Shown here: one piece after another, positions 7,006-16,560 of the stretch | Position numbering within the stretch: the stretch's first letter is position 1 | How the letters are laid out: each line of letters starts with the position of its first letter | From: an uncultured Bacteroidales bacterium | Lineage (GTDB): Bacteria; Bacteroidota; Bacteroidia; Bacteroidales; Bacteroidaceae | Length of the DNA stretch: 64,000 nucleotides | NCBI GenBank assembly: GCA_902799355.1 | Contig: CADCAG010000006.1 | Location: 19,806 to 83,805 of the forward strand | Direction: 5' to 3' | The notes under the pieces: model-generated | Databases searched by the model: none | The model's input: the letters and a program-made list of their open reading frames with translations, nothing else | Told to the model about the DNA's origin: nothing | Translations under genes and position numbers: made by a program

Positions 7006-9734
7006 GCGGCAGGTTCCTCCTTCTTTTCTTCATCACTGTCCTCAGACTTATCGTCCGCATCTTTCTTATCGTCAGCATCGTCTAAAGCGCTAAAGGACTC
7101 ATCGCGTTTCTTCAACAGAGTAAACATCTCACGATACAATTCACGGTTCTTCAACCTATACTTATATTGCTTTCGGAGATTCTCTGTCACATTACTCTCT
7201 GCATGATAATAGCGGAAGTAGGTCTTGGTACCATCCAAGTCAAAGGCATGCTGGAAGTAAGCCAAATACTGAGGAATACCCTTGAACTTGTCAACATTGA
7301 CCGGTGTTGCTGCCTTACTTGAGTTCTCTGCTGCCGCAGGAGCCAATGGCGGTTCCTCGTCATTATGATCTTTCTTATATTGCAACAGTTTAGCGTTGTA
7401 CTCCTCCAAAGCTTTGGCCTTCTTCGGGTCGTCCCATTGGTCTGCCTGATACTGAGCCAGTTTCTCAGGACTCCAACGATAGAACTGTCCATCGCCACCA
7501 CCGTCATCAGCATCGTCGTCGTCACCACCCGTCACGATAAGCGGTTCTTCCGTCTTGTCTTTCTCCAGTTTCACAGCAGCAAGAATACCTTTCAGATACC
7601 ATTTACGCGGATTACCGTCATCCATCTTATTGATCCACTGCATGGCATTGTCTCGCTGGTTCCACTCTTCTATTTCGGTATAGAGTATGGCCTTATTCTC
7701 ATCGCTCATATCCAGCACGGCACTCTTGGCACGCTGATAGTCAGCTTCTTCCTTGGCCGTACGTACCCCTTTGAAGTGCAGTTTCTTCAGATTAATCAGG
7801 TTCTCCAACTGCTCTGTTCCCTCGTCTTCCATCTTACAGTCTTTCAGCCATTCTATCAAGAACAGCGCAGTATCCACCTTTTGTTCCATGTAGTAGCACG
7901 CCGCCTGGTTAGCAACTATCTGCTGACGATTGAACTTGATATTACCACGGCCTGCCACATATTGGTCAACATTGATACCATATCCGGCACCAATCTTACC
8001 ACGGCGCTTGAAATCGATAAATGGTTTGAGGATTTCCACGTTAGGAGTACCACGCTTCATCTGCTGGATAGCCATCAGGTTGCAGACATATGGAGACATT
8101 ACATTCTCTTTCTCATAGTCAGGCATACTTATTATCTCCCTGTATGCAATGGTCGTCAGCGTGTCTATCTCCAGACTGTCCTCCAACATATCGTACAAGT
8201 TGTAGAAGTCACCTGTTGAGAAATGCTTCTCATTTTCCCAATATGCCTTGCGATGGATACGGAACGCCTGTACACACTCTTCCGGCTCCATAGGTCGGTT
8301 GTTCTGGTACATGTACTTACAGAGCATCGCACGCTGATTCTCAAGTATGGGAACGATGTCATAGTCATAGAAAGTCAGCTGCTTGATCTTCTGATACTGC
8401 GATATATCGTCTCCCCCAGACTGGACAATCTCCATCACCTTCTCAGCTTGTATTGTCTTACTCTGGTCATTCAGCGCATTAGCTACATCGGTCCAAGTAT
8501 ATACCTGAGTGGTAATACGAGGGGTGATAGGAATTCTACCCAGCATACCTTTGGCCACATTGGCACGTTGGCGAGCCAGTTCCTCATTATGTTTCATGCT
8601 ACCATCGGGCGACGCACCTCCTACAATAGTCAGTTCTACGAGAGAGTTTCCATACGAGCTAATCTCTTTCACGAACTTATTCCTCTCCACGCCATTCAGC
8701 GAGTCCTCTATAAGCTTACTGGTACCCACCTCAAAGCGCAGGTTAATCTTGGTATTCTTCTTCTGGAACTGCGACTCAGCCTTCTCATAGAATTCCGGCG
8801 TCAAGTCTATCTCGTGCAAGGCAGCGGCAAAGTCCAGCATCTTAAACGGACGACGCTTCAGGCATGTTCCCTCCAGGTCCTTTCGGAAATAAGGATGGTG
8901 GAAGTCTTCAAACACATAAGTACACGGGCCGCGGAAGTTGCGGTCTTTCATCGTTGACGGCTTTGGCCATACCAGCGTCGTGTCCAGCACAAAATATTCA
9001 TTCTCCTTCAGCACGGCATTGCGACGATAATACTTGCCTAACTTGTCGTTCTTATCGTAGTCGAAGGCCATACGCTTATTCTGCATGTGGTGATACATCT
9101 CACCCTCGAACACCAGCGATGCCAAATAGTCGAGCGTGTCATCTGTCTGGCAGTCCACGGCAAATGTCTGGATAATCAGGCGCGAGTCCGTACGAGCCGT
9201 ACCAGGTGCCAGTTCTATATGGAGGTTAAAACGCTCGTTGCCGTCATCCGCATCGTCAGTAGTAGCCACGTTAATGTCCTGAAAGCGAGCTTTTTCCGTA
9301 ACCACAACGGTCTTGGTCTGTTTCAGTTTCATGACGACATCTTTATATTGCGTCTTTCCTTTCTCTATGTCAATCTTGAGCACCTCACCATTCTCTTCGT
9401 CAACGAAGACCAGCGACATGGAGGCCATGACGTTCTTTTTAAATACGCCTCGTTTGCAGCGTCCATCAATATTGTATTGCTCTCTCAGTTCCGTAAACTT
9501 CAGTTCACGGTCGGCATCGTCTAGATTCTTAAACTGTCTGAACTTTTGATAGGCCTCGTTGGCAACCTTCTTGTCCATAGCGCCATACCACAGCACATCA
9601 GGACCGTCAATCTTCTCACCAGCATCGTTAACGAACTTAATGTTTCCTCGCACCTGCATGGTCTCTGACTCTTCCTCTTGAGCCATCAACGCCAGTGGCA
9701 ACAGTATTGCTATCAGTATCAGTAGTTTTCTCAT
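7002..9734 (-). CDS. Large periplasmic protein with OmpA-like and TPR-like regions
   Basis: A 910-residue exported protein with signal peptide MRKLLILIAILLPLALMAQ. Residues about 335-400 carry an OmpA/MotB-like peptidoglycan-binding pattern: INLRFEVGTSKL, then TIVGGASPDGS and NEELARQRANVAKGML. The following 300 residues are helical and TPR-like. Near residue 740 there is an Asp/Gly-rich stretch (GGDDDDADDGGG), and the last 40 residues are strongly acidic (DDADDKKDADDKSEDSDEE). It probably ties the outer-membrane barrel encoded next to the cell wall. The gene follows the DUF3575 gene by 31 bp and overlaps the barrel gene by 4 bp. Confidence 0.7.
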   Translation of the reverse strand: MRKLLILIAILLPLALMAQEEESETMQVRGNIKFVNDAGEKIDGPDVLWYGAMDKKVANEAYQKFRQFKNLDDADRELKFTELREQYNIDGRCKRGVFKKNVMASMSLVFVDEENGEVLKIDIEKGKTQYKDVVMKLKQTKTVVVTEKARFQDINVATTDDADDGNERFNLHIELAPGTARTDSRLIIQTFAVDCQTDDTLDYLASLVFEGEMYHHMQNKRMAFDYDKNDKLGKYYRRNAVLKENEYFVLDTTLVWPKPSTMKDRNFRGPCTYVFEDFHHPYFRKDLEGTCLKRRPFKMLDFAAALHEIDLTPEFYEKAESQFQKKNTKINLRFEVGTSKLIEDSLNGVERNKFVKEISSYGNSLVELTIVGGASPDGSMKHNEELARQRANVAKGMLGRIPITPRITTQVYTWTDVANALNDQSKTIQAEKVMEIVQSGGDDISQYQKIKQLTFYDYDIVPILENQRAMLCKYMYQNNRPMEPEECVQAFRIHRKAYWENEKHFSTGDFYNLYDMLEDSLEIDTLTTIAYREIISMPDYEKENVMSPYVCNLMAIQQMKRGTPNVEILKPFIDFKRRGKIGAGYGINVDQYVAGRGNIKFNRQQIVANQAACYYMEQKVDTALFLIEWLKDCKMEDEGTEQLENLINLKKLHFKGVRTAKEEADYQRAKSAVLDMSDENKAILYTEIEEWNQRDNAMQWINKMDDGNPRKWYLKGILAAVKLEKDKTEEPLIVTGGDDDDADDGGGDGQFYRWSPEKLAQYQADQWDDPKKAKALEEYNAKLLQYKKDHNDEEPPLAPAAAENSSKAATPVNVDKFKGIPQYLAYFQHAFDLDGTKTYFRYYHAESNVTENLRKQYKYRLKNRELYREMFTLLKKRDESFSALDDADDKKDADDKSEDSDEEKKEEPAA

Positions 9735-9765
9735 TTACACGCTGTCTTTTCTGTTTCACAATATG

Positions 9766-10356
9766 TTATTTCAGGATATACGACACCGAGACGCCTATAC
9801 GTGTCGGCAGCAGGTAATAGCCTGTGGCGTTAGCTCGCTGTACACCGTTTTCCGTATAGTCCACATCGTAGTTGTCTTGTTCGAAATACTCTTTTCTAGT
9901 ATAGAAGAATGCACCGAAACCACTATGAAAGTCGATGCTCAGTCGTTCCGTCACGTTCCACACATATCCATAGGTAATGCCAGCACCGAAACCGTAGCCG
10001 TCATACACCTTTCCTTTGTGCTTCACGTCAAATATGGCACCAATAGCTCCAGCTCCAACAAACCACTTGTTGATAGGACGTCCAGAGAACCAATAGCGAT
10101 ACTCTGGCTGGATGGCCGTCAGTTTAAAATCCTTACCTAATAAACCATTGGTGATGAGCGCATTGACACTTACCGACGACCTGTTTCCTGTCACTATCTC
10201 CAATCCCAAGCTGGGAGCCAGCAACAAGTCACTTGTCACCTCAGAACTAACCACAAACAATTGGGCCTTAGCACTCGTACAAAAAGTGAAAAGCATCAAC
10301 GCAACAAGTAATCGCCTCAATTGTTTAATATATGTTCTAGTTCGTAGAAATGTCAT
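9766..10356 (-). CDS. DUF3575 family outer-membrane protein
   Basis: A 196-residue protein with a long positively charged N-terminus and signal peptide (LLVALMLFTFCTSAKAQ). The remainder is an eight-strand-like small barrel. The DUF3575 hallmarks PEYRYWFSGRPINKWFVGAGA and YGFGAGITYGYVWNVTERLSI are clear, and the C-terminus alternates hydrophobic residues (RIGVSVSYILK). DUF3575 proteins commonly sit in type V fimbriae loci. It has its own -7 promoter at 10383-10391 and starts the operon that continues through the OmpA/TPR, barrel and TPR genes. Confidence 0.75.
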   Translation of the reverse strand: MTFLRTRTYIKQLRRLLVALMLFTFCTSAKAQLFVVSSEVTSDLLLAPSLGLEIVTGNRSSVSVNALITNGLLGKDFKLTAIQPEYRYWFSGRPINKWFVGAGAIGAIFDVKHKGKVYDGYGFGAGITYGYVWNVTERLSIDFHSGFGAFFYTRKEYFEQDNYDVDYTENGVQRANATGYYLLPTRIGVSVSYILK

Positions 10357-10382
10357 TTTAGCTATTTCTTCCTATTCAAGAT

Positions 10383-10391
10383 GCAAATATA
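10383..10391 (-). promoter_or_regulatory. -7 promoter element for the DUF3575-OmpA-barrel-TPR operon
   Basis: The reverse complement reads TATATTTGC, 26 nt upstream of the ATG at 10356 and downstream of the terminator hairpin at 10430-10465. The two together mark a transcription boundary between the fimbrillin cluster and this operon. Confidence 0.6.
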
Positions 10392-10422
10392 CGAACTTTC
10401 CCCGAAACCACCAAATCTTTAA

Positions 10423-10465
10423 CAAAAAAATAGTTATTGCTATGCAAGGGCACAGCAATAACTAT
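10423..10465 (-). terminator. Rho-independent terminator after the first fimbrillin cluster
   Basis: A 12-bp perfect stem (ATAGTTATTGCT at 10430-10441 and its complement at 10454-10465) with a 12-nt loop. On the minus strand it is followed by a run of seven T residues. It lies just beyond the stop of the fimbrillin gene at 10508. Confidence 0.85.
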
Positions 10466-10507
10466 AGAATGTACAACGAAGGCGTTATTGTTTTTAGTTT
10501 TGTTACT

Positions 10508-11668
10508 TTAGTCGTTCTTGACGCGGAACGTCAACGTCAGGTTCTTGCCTGGCATGTATGCATCGACGTAGTCGCTCAGCACCACTGGCGCCGACACCTT
10601 GTCTGGATACGATGTTGAGTTCAGCAGATTATCCCCGTTGTCATACTGTCGTATAGCGTAAGAGACGGTAGCTACCGCCGTCTGGTAGTTGTTCCCCATA
10701 TGTATAGGGATATAGAAGATGCCATGATTGTCGTTGGTAAAGTCCGTAACAGTCTCACCACCATTATAGCTGTACAGCACGTAGTCATGAGCATCGGTCG
10801 TATAGCTGACGGTGCGTGTCACGAGACCATTTTCGCTATTGATAGTCTGCCAATGCGGATTTCCGTCGTTGCTCCACAATACGAGGCGTCCTTTCTCCGT
10901 CAGTGTATAGGTGACAGAGAAGTCCAGCAGCACCAAGTCTACCCTACTGATTTGTCCAAGATCATCTCCTTCACGCATACCTTGCAGATATGTCTTCATC
11001 GCATCACTGGCGGTCACCGTCACGCTGCTACCAGCGCATGCCAGTGCATGCTGGAATTCAAACGGCAACGTAGCGTCCTCCTTCGTCTGGTTCAACAGTG
11101 GTTTGGCAAATAGCAGGTCTACCTGTTTAGCAGGATCGGTATGCAGACGATAGGTTATCCACGGATTACCAGCCTCACGCTGAAGACTCATTGATGGTAT
11201 GCAGTAGCCAGCATCGCCTGTGCTCATATCACTATAGGGAGCATAGGCCATGAAGCTCAGATAATGGGGAGAAGTTCCCATACTGCCACTCACCTCGCCT
11301 TCACCACTAGGCCAGTATTTCAGCGGACTGTACGTCCATTCGCTGCTGTTCCAAGTCACTTGTTGGTTATACATAAAGTCGGGCTGTACAACCACGTCGC
11401 CATACTTGTATAGTCCCGTATAGCAGGCAAAGACGCCAAAGCCCTCGCCTGAAGATTGTAGTTCCGTAACGTCCATCACATTCGGTGCGGCACGGGTTTC
11501 TGCCTCCTGACTGTCAGCCATTGCGGCCGAGAAGGCCACGGGCTGGCGGTCGTCAGCAGGATTATTAGACAGCCCGCTATTGTCATCGGTGCTACATGCC
11601 GATAACAATAGGGCTACAACTGCAAAAGCAGTCAGTAGACTGATATGATATATCTGTCTGGGAATCAT
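10508..11668 (-). CDS. Mfa-like fimbrillin lipoprotein, tandem duplicate lacking the usual C-terminal strand
   Basis: A 386-residue lipoprotein (lipobox LLLSACS, Cys near residue 25) of the Mfa_like_1/fimbrillin family, exported and expected to be a type V pilus subunit or tip protein. Family features are FGVFACYTG, PDFMYNQQVTW, YSPLKYWP, LSFMAYAPYS and the second-domain FEFQHALA. It is nearly identical to its neighbour at 11680-12867 over the first ~230 residues but diverges afterwards. It ends at KNLTLTFRVKND, without the ATIxxW C-terminal segment present in the three upstream paralogues. It is the last gene of the cluster, followed by a strong terminator. Confidence 0.8.
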   Translation of the reverse strand: MIPRQIYHISLLTAFAVVALLLSACSTDDNSGLSNNPADDRQPVAFSAAMADSQEAETRAAPNVMDVTELQSSGEGFGVFACYTGLYKYGDVVVQPDFMYNQQVTWNSSEWTYSPLKYWPSGEGEVSGSMGTSPHYLSFMAYAPYSDMSTGDAGYCIPSMSLQREAGNPWITYRLHTDPAKQVDLLFAKPLLNQTKEDATLPFEFQHALACAGSSVTVTASDAMKTYLQGMREGDDLGQISRVDLVLLDFSVTYTLTEKGRLVLWSNDGNPHWQTINSENGLVTRTVSYTTDAHDYVLYSYNGGETVTDFTNDNHGIFYIPIHMGNNYQTAVATVSYAIRQYDNGDNLLNSTSYPDKVSAPVVLSDYVDAYMPGKNLTLTFRVKND

Positions 11669-11679
11669 TCGTTAAACTA

Positions 11680-12867
11680 TTATGGTGAATCAGTAGCATC
11701 TATATCTACTGCAGGATCCCAATCTTCGATAGTAGCCTCAGCATTGACACTACTCATTCCAAGGCGCAAGCCGATAGTGTACTTCTTGCCAGCCTCATAA
11801 CCCGCATAGTCGCTCAAGGTCAGCACCGCCGATGGACTGGCCGTGCGGTATATCACGTAGGTTGACGGTCCGGTATAGCGCCATATTTCGTAGGTCAGCT
11901 CCACTGTAGCCGTCTGATAGTTGTTGCCCACATGGATGGGGATGTAGAACACGCCATGGTTATCGTCTGTATAGTTCATACCATCTCCTGCAGAGCTATA
12001 TAGCAGATAATTGCTGGGCGCATAGTCCACCACTCTTGTCGCCATACTGCTCTCACCGTCGATACTCTGCCAGTTTGCCGAGCCATTGTTCCACAGCACC
12101 AGGCGTCCTTTTTCTGTCAGTTGGTAGGTGATTGTCATAGCGGTCAGTCGCAGTTCCATCTTGGTGGCTCCCCCTCCAGAAAGGGACTGAAGGTACGTCT
12201 GCATCGCATCATTGGGGGTCACCGTCACACTGCTACCAGCGCATGCCAGTGCATGCTGGAATTCAAATGGCAACGTTGCGTCCTCCTTCGTCTTGTTCAA
12301 CAACGGCTTGGCATATAGCAGATCCACCTGGTCGGCAGGATCGGTATGCAGACGATAGATTATCCACGGATTACCCACCTCACGCTGAGGACTCATTGAG
12401 GGTATGCAGTAGCCAGCATCGCCTGTGCTCATATCACTATAGGGAGCATAGGCCATGAAGCTCAAATAGTGGGGATAAGTTCCCATACTGCCACTCACCT
12501 CGCCTTCACCAATGGGCCAGTATTTCACCGGACTGTACGTCCATGTGCTGCTGTTCCAAGTCACTTGTTGATTATACATAAAGTCGGGCTGTACGTCCAC
12601 GTCGCCATACTTGTGTAGTCCCGTATAGCAGGCAAAGACGCCAAAACCTGATGATTCTAATCTATCCAGGTCCATTTCCTTCGGTGCGGCACGGGTTTCT
12701 GCCTCCTGACTGTCAGCCATCGCAGCCGAGAAGGCCACGGGCTGGCGGTCGTCAGCAGGATTATTAGACAGCCCACTATTGTCATCGGCGCTACATGCCG
12801 ATGACAATAGGGCTGCAACTGCGAAAGCAGTCAGCAGACTGATATGATATATCTGTCTGGGAATCAT
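11680..12867 (-). CDS. Mfa-like fimbrillin lipoprotein, tandem duplicate
   Basis: A 395-residue lipoprotein (ALLSSACS) of the fimbrillin family. Residues 1 to about 230 closely match the gene at 10508-11668, including MIPRQIYHISLLTAFAV and PQREVGNPWI. The C-terminus instead resembles the upstream fimbrillin at 12876-14198 (AGKKYTIGLRLGMSSVNAEATI versus AGKKYTIGLHLGMRSVKADATI). It therefore looks like a chimera made by duplication plus recombination, or a duplicate whose partner lost that end. It lies 8 bp after the preceding gene, in the same operon. Confidence 0.8.
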   Translation of the reverse strand: MIPRQIYHISLLTAFAVAALLSSACSADDNSGLSNNPADDRQPVAFSAAMADSQEAETRAAPKEMDLDRLESSGFGVFACYTGLHKYGDVDVQPDFMYNQQVTWNSSTWTYSPVKYWPIGEGEVSGSMGTYPHYLSFMAYAPYSDMSTGDAGYCIPSMSPQREVGNPWIIYRLHTDPADQVDLLYAKPLLNKTKEDATLPFEFQHALACAGSSVTVTPNDAMQTYLQSLSGGGATKMELRLTAMTITYQLTEKGRLVLWNNGSANWQSIDGESSMATRVVDYAPSNYLLYSSAGDGMNYTDDNHGVFYIPIHVGNNYQTATVELTYEIWRYTGPSTYVIYRTASPSAVLTLSDYAGYEAGKKYTIGLRLGMSSVNAEATIEDWDPAVDIDATDSP

Positions 12868-12875
12868 TCGTTAAA

Positions 12876-14198
12876 TTATTGAGGTAAATTAGCTTCACCA
12901 GGAGTTGCCTCAGTGACCCAAGCTGCGATAGTAGCATCAGCCTTGACACTTCTCATTCCGAGGTGCAAGCCGATAGTATATTTCTTGCCTGCCTCCAGTG
13001 TCAGATCATTACCACCCAAAGTCACTTTCTTTGTGATTACATTCTCAATAGTGCTGCCATGGGCTTGGCCGTCGCTCAGAAAACCAGACAGAAGGTTTTC
13101 GTCGTAAGTCTCCACGTCGTAAGCGATAGTCACTCTCAGAGGCATGTCAGTAGGAATGACATAGATATCGGCTGTCTGTGCACCAGCAAAGAGATTGGCT
13201 GGGGTGTCGGTAACACCAGGTGTAGTGGAAGCGAATGCTGGCGTTGTGTACTTCTCACTCTGAATAATTGCAGGGTTGAAACCTACAGGCTTCTCGTTAG
13301 GCATGTCAGCCACGCCCTCACGACCATCACGACGTCCGTCGAAAATGGTTACAGCCTCACCAATCAATGAACTATTGATGTACGGCTCATACCACAGAGG
13401 CTTGGCAGTAGTAGCAGGTGCCAAGATTTCCGTAGACTTGTTCAGATCGAGGTCACCCTTCAGTGCAAAGCCCTCGAAAGTCACTGAGCGGACATAGATG
13501 CGTGTATTGGCATCCAGAGCAGCGCCATCGTCAGAAGCATCAATCTGCACATTGATAGAGGCCAATGCGTGGCAGAAGTTGAAAGCTACCTTACCATCAG
13601 AAGCGTAATCCGTCTTGATTTTGTTCATGATAGGATTTGCCCAGCAGAGATCAACCTTAGTGGCGGGATCAAGGCTAGCAACGTAGCGTACCTTCGGATC
13701 GCCATTCTCCGTAGCGCGTGTCAACGCGATAATTCCCGTCTGATCATTGGAGGCAGTCACCATTCCAGATGTAAGGTCTACTTGCGTGTAAGGAGCATAG
13801 GCAAAGAACGACAGCATGTCAACGCCTGTACTTGCTGCACCAGCACCATACTCGTTGGGCCAGTACTTCAAGGGGGAATAGGTCCAAGCACTACCAGCAT
13901 AAGTCACCTGCTGGTTGTACATAAAGTTAGGCAATGCATCAGGAGCGTAAGGCTTGTTGTCAGTATAATAAGCCAACACGCCAAAGCCAGCACCCTGCAG
14001 TGCAGCTGCGTTTGTCAGTTCACCTGTTGCGCCACCACGCGTCGTGCTACGGTTTATATAGGCACCAAAGTTGATGGCAGTATCGCCAGTTGATGGAGCA
14101 GTACTCTGCGTCACTGCATCCTCTGCATTGGAGCAAGCTGTGAGCATCAAAGATGCTACAGCCACTCCAAATATGGAATTAATAATATTCTTTTTCAT
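12876..14198 (-). CDS. Mfa-like fimbrillin lipoprotein
   Basis: A 440-residue protein with lipobox LMLTACS (Cys near residue 22). An Arg-containing N-terminal stretch (NRSTTRGG) resembles the gingipain-type cleavage site that releases the donor-strand segment in Porphyromonas type V pili; that role is inferred here. The fimbrillin motifs PNFMYNQQV, YSPLKYWPNEYG, LSFFAYAPY and FNFCHALASINVQI are present, and the C-terminus ends in the strand-like GLHLGMRSVKADATIAAW. It is 28 bp downstream of the 758-residue subunit gene and is the likely structural relative of the neighbouring duplicates. Confidence 0.8.
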   Translation of the reverse strand: MKKNIINSIFGVAVASLMLTACSNAEDAVTQSTAPSTGDTAINFGAYINRSTTRGGATGELTNAAALQGAGFGVLAYYTDNKPYAPDALPNFMYNQQVTYAGSAWTYSPLKYWPNEYGAGAASTGVDMLSFFAYAPYTQVDLTSGMVTASNDQTGIIALTRATENGDPKVRYVASLDPATKVDLCWANPIMNKIKTDYASDGKVAFNFCHALASINVQIDASDDGAALDANTRIYVRSVTFEGFALKGDLDLNKSTEILAPATTAKPLWYEPYINSSLIGEAVTIFDGRRDGREGVADMPNEKPVGFNPAIIQSEKYTTPAFASTTPGVTDTPANLFAGAQTADIYVIPTDMPLRVTIAYDVETYDENLLSGFLSDGQAHGSTIENVITKKVTLGGNDLTLEAGKKYTIGLHLGMRSVKADATIAAWVTEATPGEANLPQ

Positions 14199-14226
14199 AA
14201 TTATCTGTTTTTAAATGATTAGCATA

Positions 14227-16503
14227 TTAGCTATTAGGTTTGCGGTCACCAGGCTGTACAGCACCAGGCAGCGTTGCGTTGTAAGCGTCTGCCTCTTCCT
14301 GAGTGTAGTAATCAGAAGGATCACCTGTAATCGTTCTGGGAGTAGTTGCATCCCAAATGTCGAGTGTATCATTGTGATCCTCAATCTCTGTTACAGAATA
14401 ACGGCTGAGTGATGCTACGTTCTTAACAGAAAGACCAGTAGCATCTCCGTTCAGCTCAAAGAGTGCAAACGTATTGCCATCAGTCAAATCTACAGCATTG
14501 ACAACATACTGATGTCCTACAAAGCCTGCAACATCATTGGTTACCACCTCTACAGTGGTAGTAGTTGCTGTCTGAGCAATCACCTTAACAGTACCGTGAT
14601 ATAATGTTGTAGGATCAGCATCCATATATGCATCGAACGAATAGACCTCAAAGACGTCAACGGAAATACCAGTAGCGACATTCTCTGTAGAATAAAGTTC
14701 AAATGAAGCTCCACCTGTCAGATTCGCAGCATTGACAACATACTGCTGCCCTACTTGCTCTGGGTAGTTAGAATTGGTCAGGACTTCTACAGTTGTCTTT
14801 CCATCTGCCTGACCTACCACTCTTACAGTACCAGTACCCCAAGTACTTGCGGGATTGCCTGTTACATAAGAATTGAAGGCAAATACAGCATCCTGTCTAA
14901 TGGTTGTTTCGTCCCAAATATCCAAGGTTGCATTATGAGCGTTAATCTCTGTTTCAGAATAGTGAGGTTTCTCATCGCCAACCTCAACAGCATCTGGCAG
15001 TTGTGAATTGTATTCTGCTGCCTCTTCTTCAGTATAGAAGTGGCTGGGATCATTGGGATCATAATTATATGGCAGGTCGATATCAGTACCCATTGTTTCT
15101 GGCCAGTCTGTTACAGAAGCGTCGAACTTCACGCTAGTCAGGCCTAAGTGCAGATTAATGGTATATACCTTGCCAGCCTCAAGTTTACTAATAGTCCCAT
15201 TTTCAAAAGTAATCTTCTTCTCAATGGTGTTCTGTACGCTGCTACCACGTACGGCACCGTCTGACAGGAAGGTTGCCAAGTTGGGATCGTAGGTCTCCAC
15301 ATCGTAAACGATGGTCACATTCAACTCCTCGTCAGTTGGAATCACATAGATAGGATCTGTAAGATTTTGTGCTTCAAAGAGGTTGACAAGATCCTTGGTA
15401 ACGCCAGTAGGAGCCTGAGTACCTGGATCTGTCGATACAACGACCAGAGCAGCATCCAGTGCATCCTTATCGTATGGATTGTTCTGAACAATTTTGCAAT
15501 TCAGCGTAGCAGGAGTCTCCTTCTTAGCAATAGCATTCTCACGACCTTCCTTACCATCTGTACGACCGTCGTAGATAGTTACACAGCCACTGGCAACAGG
15601 AGAGTCATTGGTCAGGTCAAACCACTGTGGTCCTTCACCCGCAGTAGCTCTGGAGTTCAGATTCAAGCGTCCTTTATCAGTGAAGCCCTCGAAGGTAATT
15701 GAGCGTACCCAGATACGAGTAAAAGCATCCACATTAGCAGCATTTGCAGGATCGTCCTGTCCATTTACTCTTTCGAAGTCGATGTCTGTATCAATCTGAA
15801 CGTTCACAGCAGCCAAAGCATGCTTAAAGTCGAAATTAATCAGAGAGCCAGTAGTTGGCTTAACCACGTCAATATAAGGCTCACCAGCAGCCACCTCATT
15901 GATAGCCTCTTCGTCAACAGTAGCTGTAAAGTCTTCCTTGGCAACACCCCAGCAGAGGTCAACTCGTTTGTCAGGATTCATATCAGCATAGTACTTGATA
16001 TAAGGATCACCAGAAGCTGTATTGCTGGTCATGCCTACAATGCCAGAAGTAGGATTATCTTCCTTACCGACACGTCCTGTAGAAGGATTCACATTCACAT
16101 AAGGAGCATAGGCAAAGAATGTCAGACGGTCCTGGCCCTCACTGGTAGCGTTTTTACCGTACTCATTCGGCCAGTACTTCAAAGGAGAATAAGTCCACTG
16201 TGTACCATTGTAAGCCACATTTTGGTTGTACATGAAGTTAGGCTTAGAGGTCTCACTATACGACTCACTGTCAGAATAGTAAGCAAACACACCGAAACCA
16301 ACTTGCGCATTCTGCAAAACTTCGTTCGTCAACGTACCAGCAGTACCGGCACGTGTCACGCCACGATTCACATAAGCGCTGAAGTTCACTGCCGAGTCAT
16401 CCAGCTGCGGAGCGGTTGTTGGGCTCTCTGACAGGTCATTGCTGGAGCAGGCAGTAAACAAGGCTGCAGCAGCTACGAGCATGAAATAAAACTTCTGTTT
16501 CAT
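14227..16503 (-). CDS. Large Mfa-like fimbrillin with repeated C-terminal domains
   Basis: A 758-residue lipoprotein (ALFTACSSND). Residues 1 to about 475 form a standard fimbrillin with NRGVTRAGT, PNFMYNQNV, YSPLKYWPNEYG, FDFKHALAAVNVQI and GLTSVKFDASVTDW. The rest is extra: two copies of a ~60-residue beta-domain (GTVRVVGQ..TTVEVLTN..GQQYVVNAANL and GTVKVIAQ..TTVEVVTN..GHQYVVNAVDL). These are bracketed by acidic linkers (FYTEEEAAEYNSQLPDAV and YYTQEEADAYNATLPGAV; ATLDIWDETT and DTLDIWDATT). The length is nearly twice the usual size, which suggests a projecting adhesin-like or tip subunit. It lies 57 bp after the DUF5119 gene. Confidence 0.75.
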   Translation of the reverse strand: MKQKFYFMLVAAAALFTACSSNDLSESPTTAPQLDDSAVNFSAYVNRGVTRAGTAGTLTNEVLQNAQVGFGVFAYYSDSESYSETSKPNFMYNQNVAYNGTQWTYSPLKYWPNEYGKNATSEGQDRLTFFAYAPYVNVNPSTGRVGKEDNPTSGIVGMTSNTASGDPYIKYYADMNPDKRVDLCWGVAKEDFTATVDEEAINEVAAGEPYIDVVKPTTGSLINFDFKHALAAVNVQIDTDIDFERVNGQDDPANAANVDAFTRIWVRSITFEGFTDKGRLNLNSRATAGEGPQWFDLTNDSPVASGCVTIYDGRTDGKEGRENAIAKKETPATLNCKIVQNNPYDKDALDAALVVVSTDPGTQAPTGVTKDLVNLFEAQNLTDPIYVIPTDEELNVTIVYDVETYDPNLATFLSDGAVRGSSVQNTIEKKITFENGTISKLEAGKVYTINLHLGLTSVKFDASVTDWPETMGTDIDLPYNYDPNDPSHFYTEEEAAEYNSQLPDAVEVGDEKPHYSETEINAHNATLDIWDETTIRQDAVFAFNSYVTGNPASTWGTGTVRVVGQADGKTTVEVLTNSNYPEQVGQQYVVNAANLTGGASFELYSTENVATGISVDVFEVYSFDAYMDADPTTLYHGTVKVIAQTATTTTVEVVTNDVAGFVGHQYVVNAVDLTDGNTFALFELNGDATGLSVKNVASLSRYSVTEIEDHNDTLDIWDATTPRTITGDPSDYYTQEEADAYNATLPGAVQPGDRKPNS

Positions 16504-16560
16504 AGATTCTTGTTTTAATTGTTAGTAATAAATTTTTATCTCGTTATTTTTTTTGCGTTA

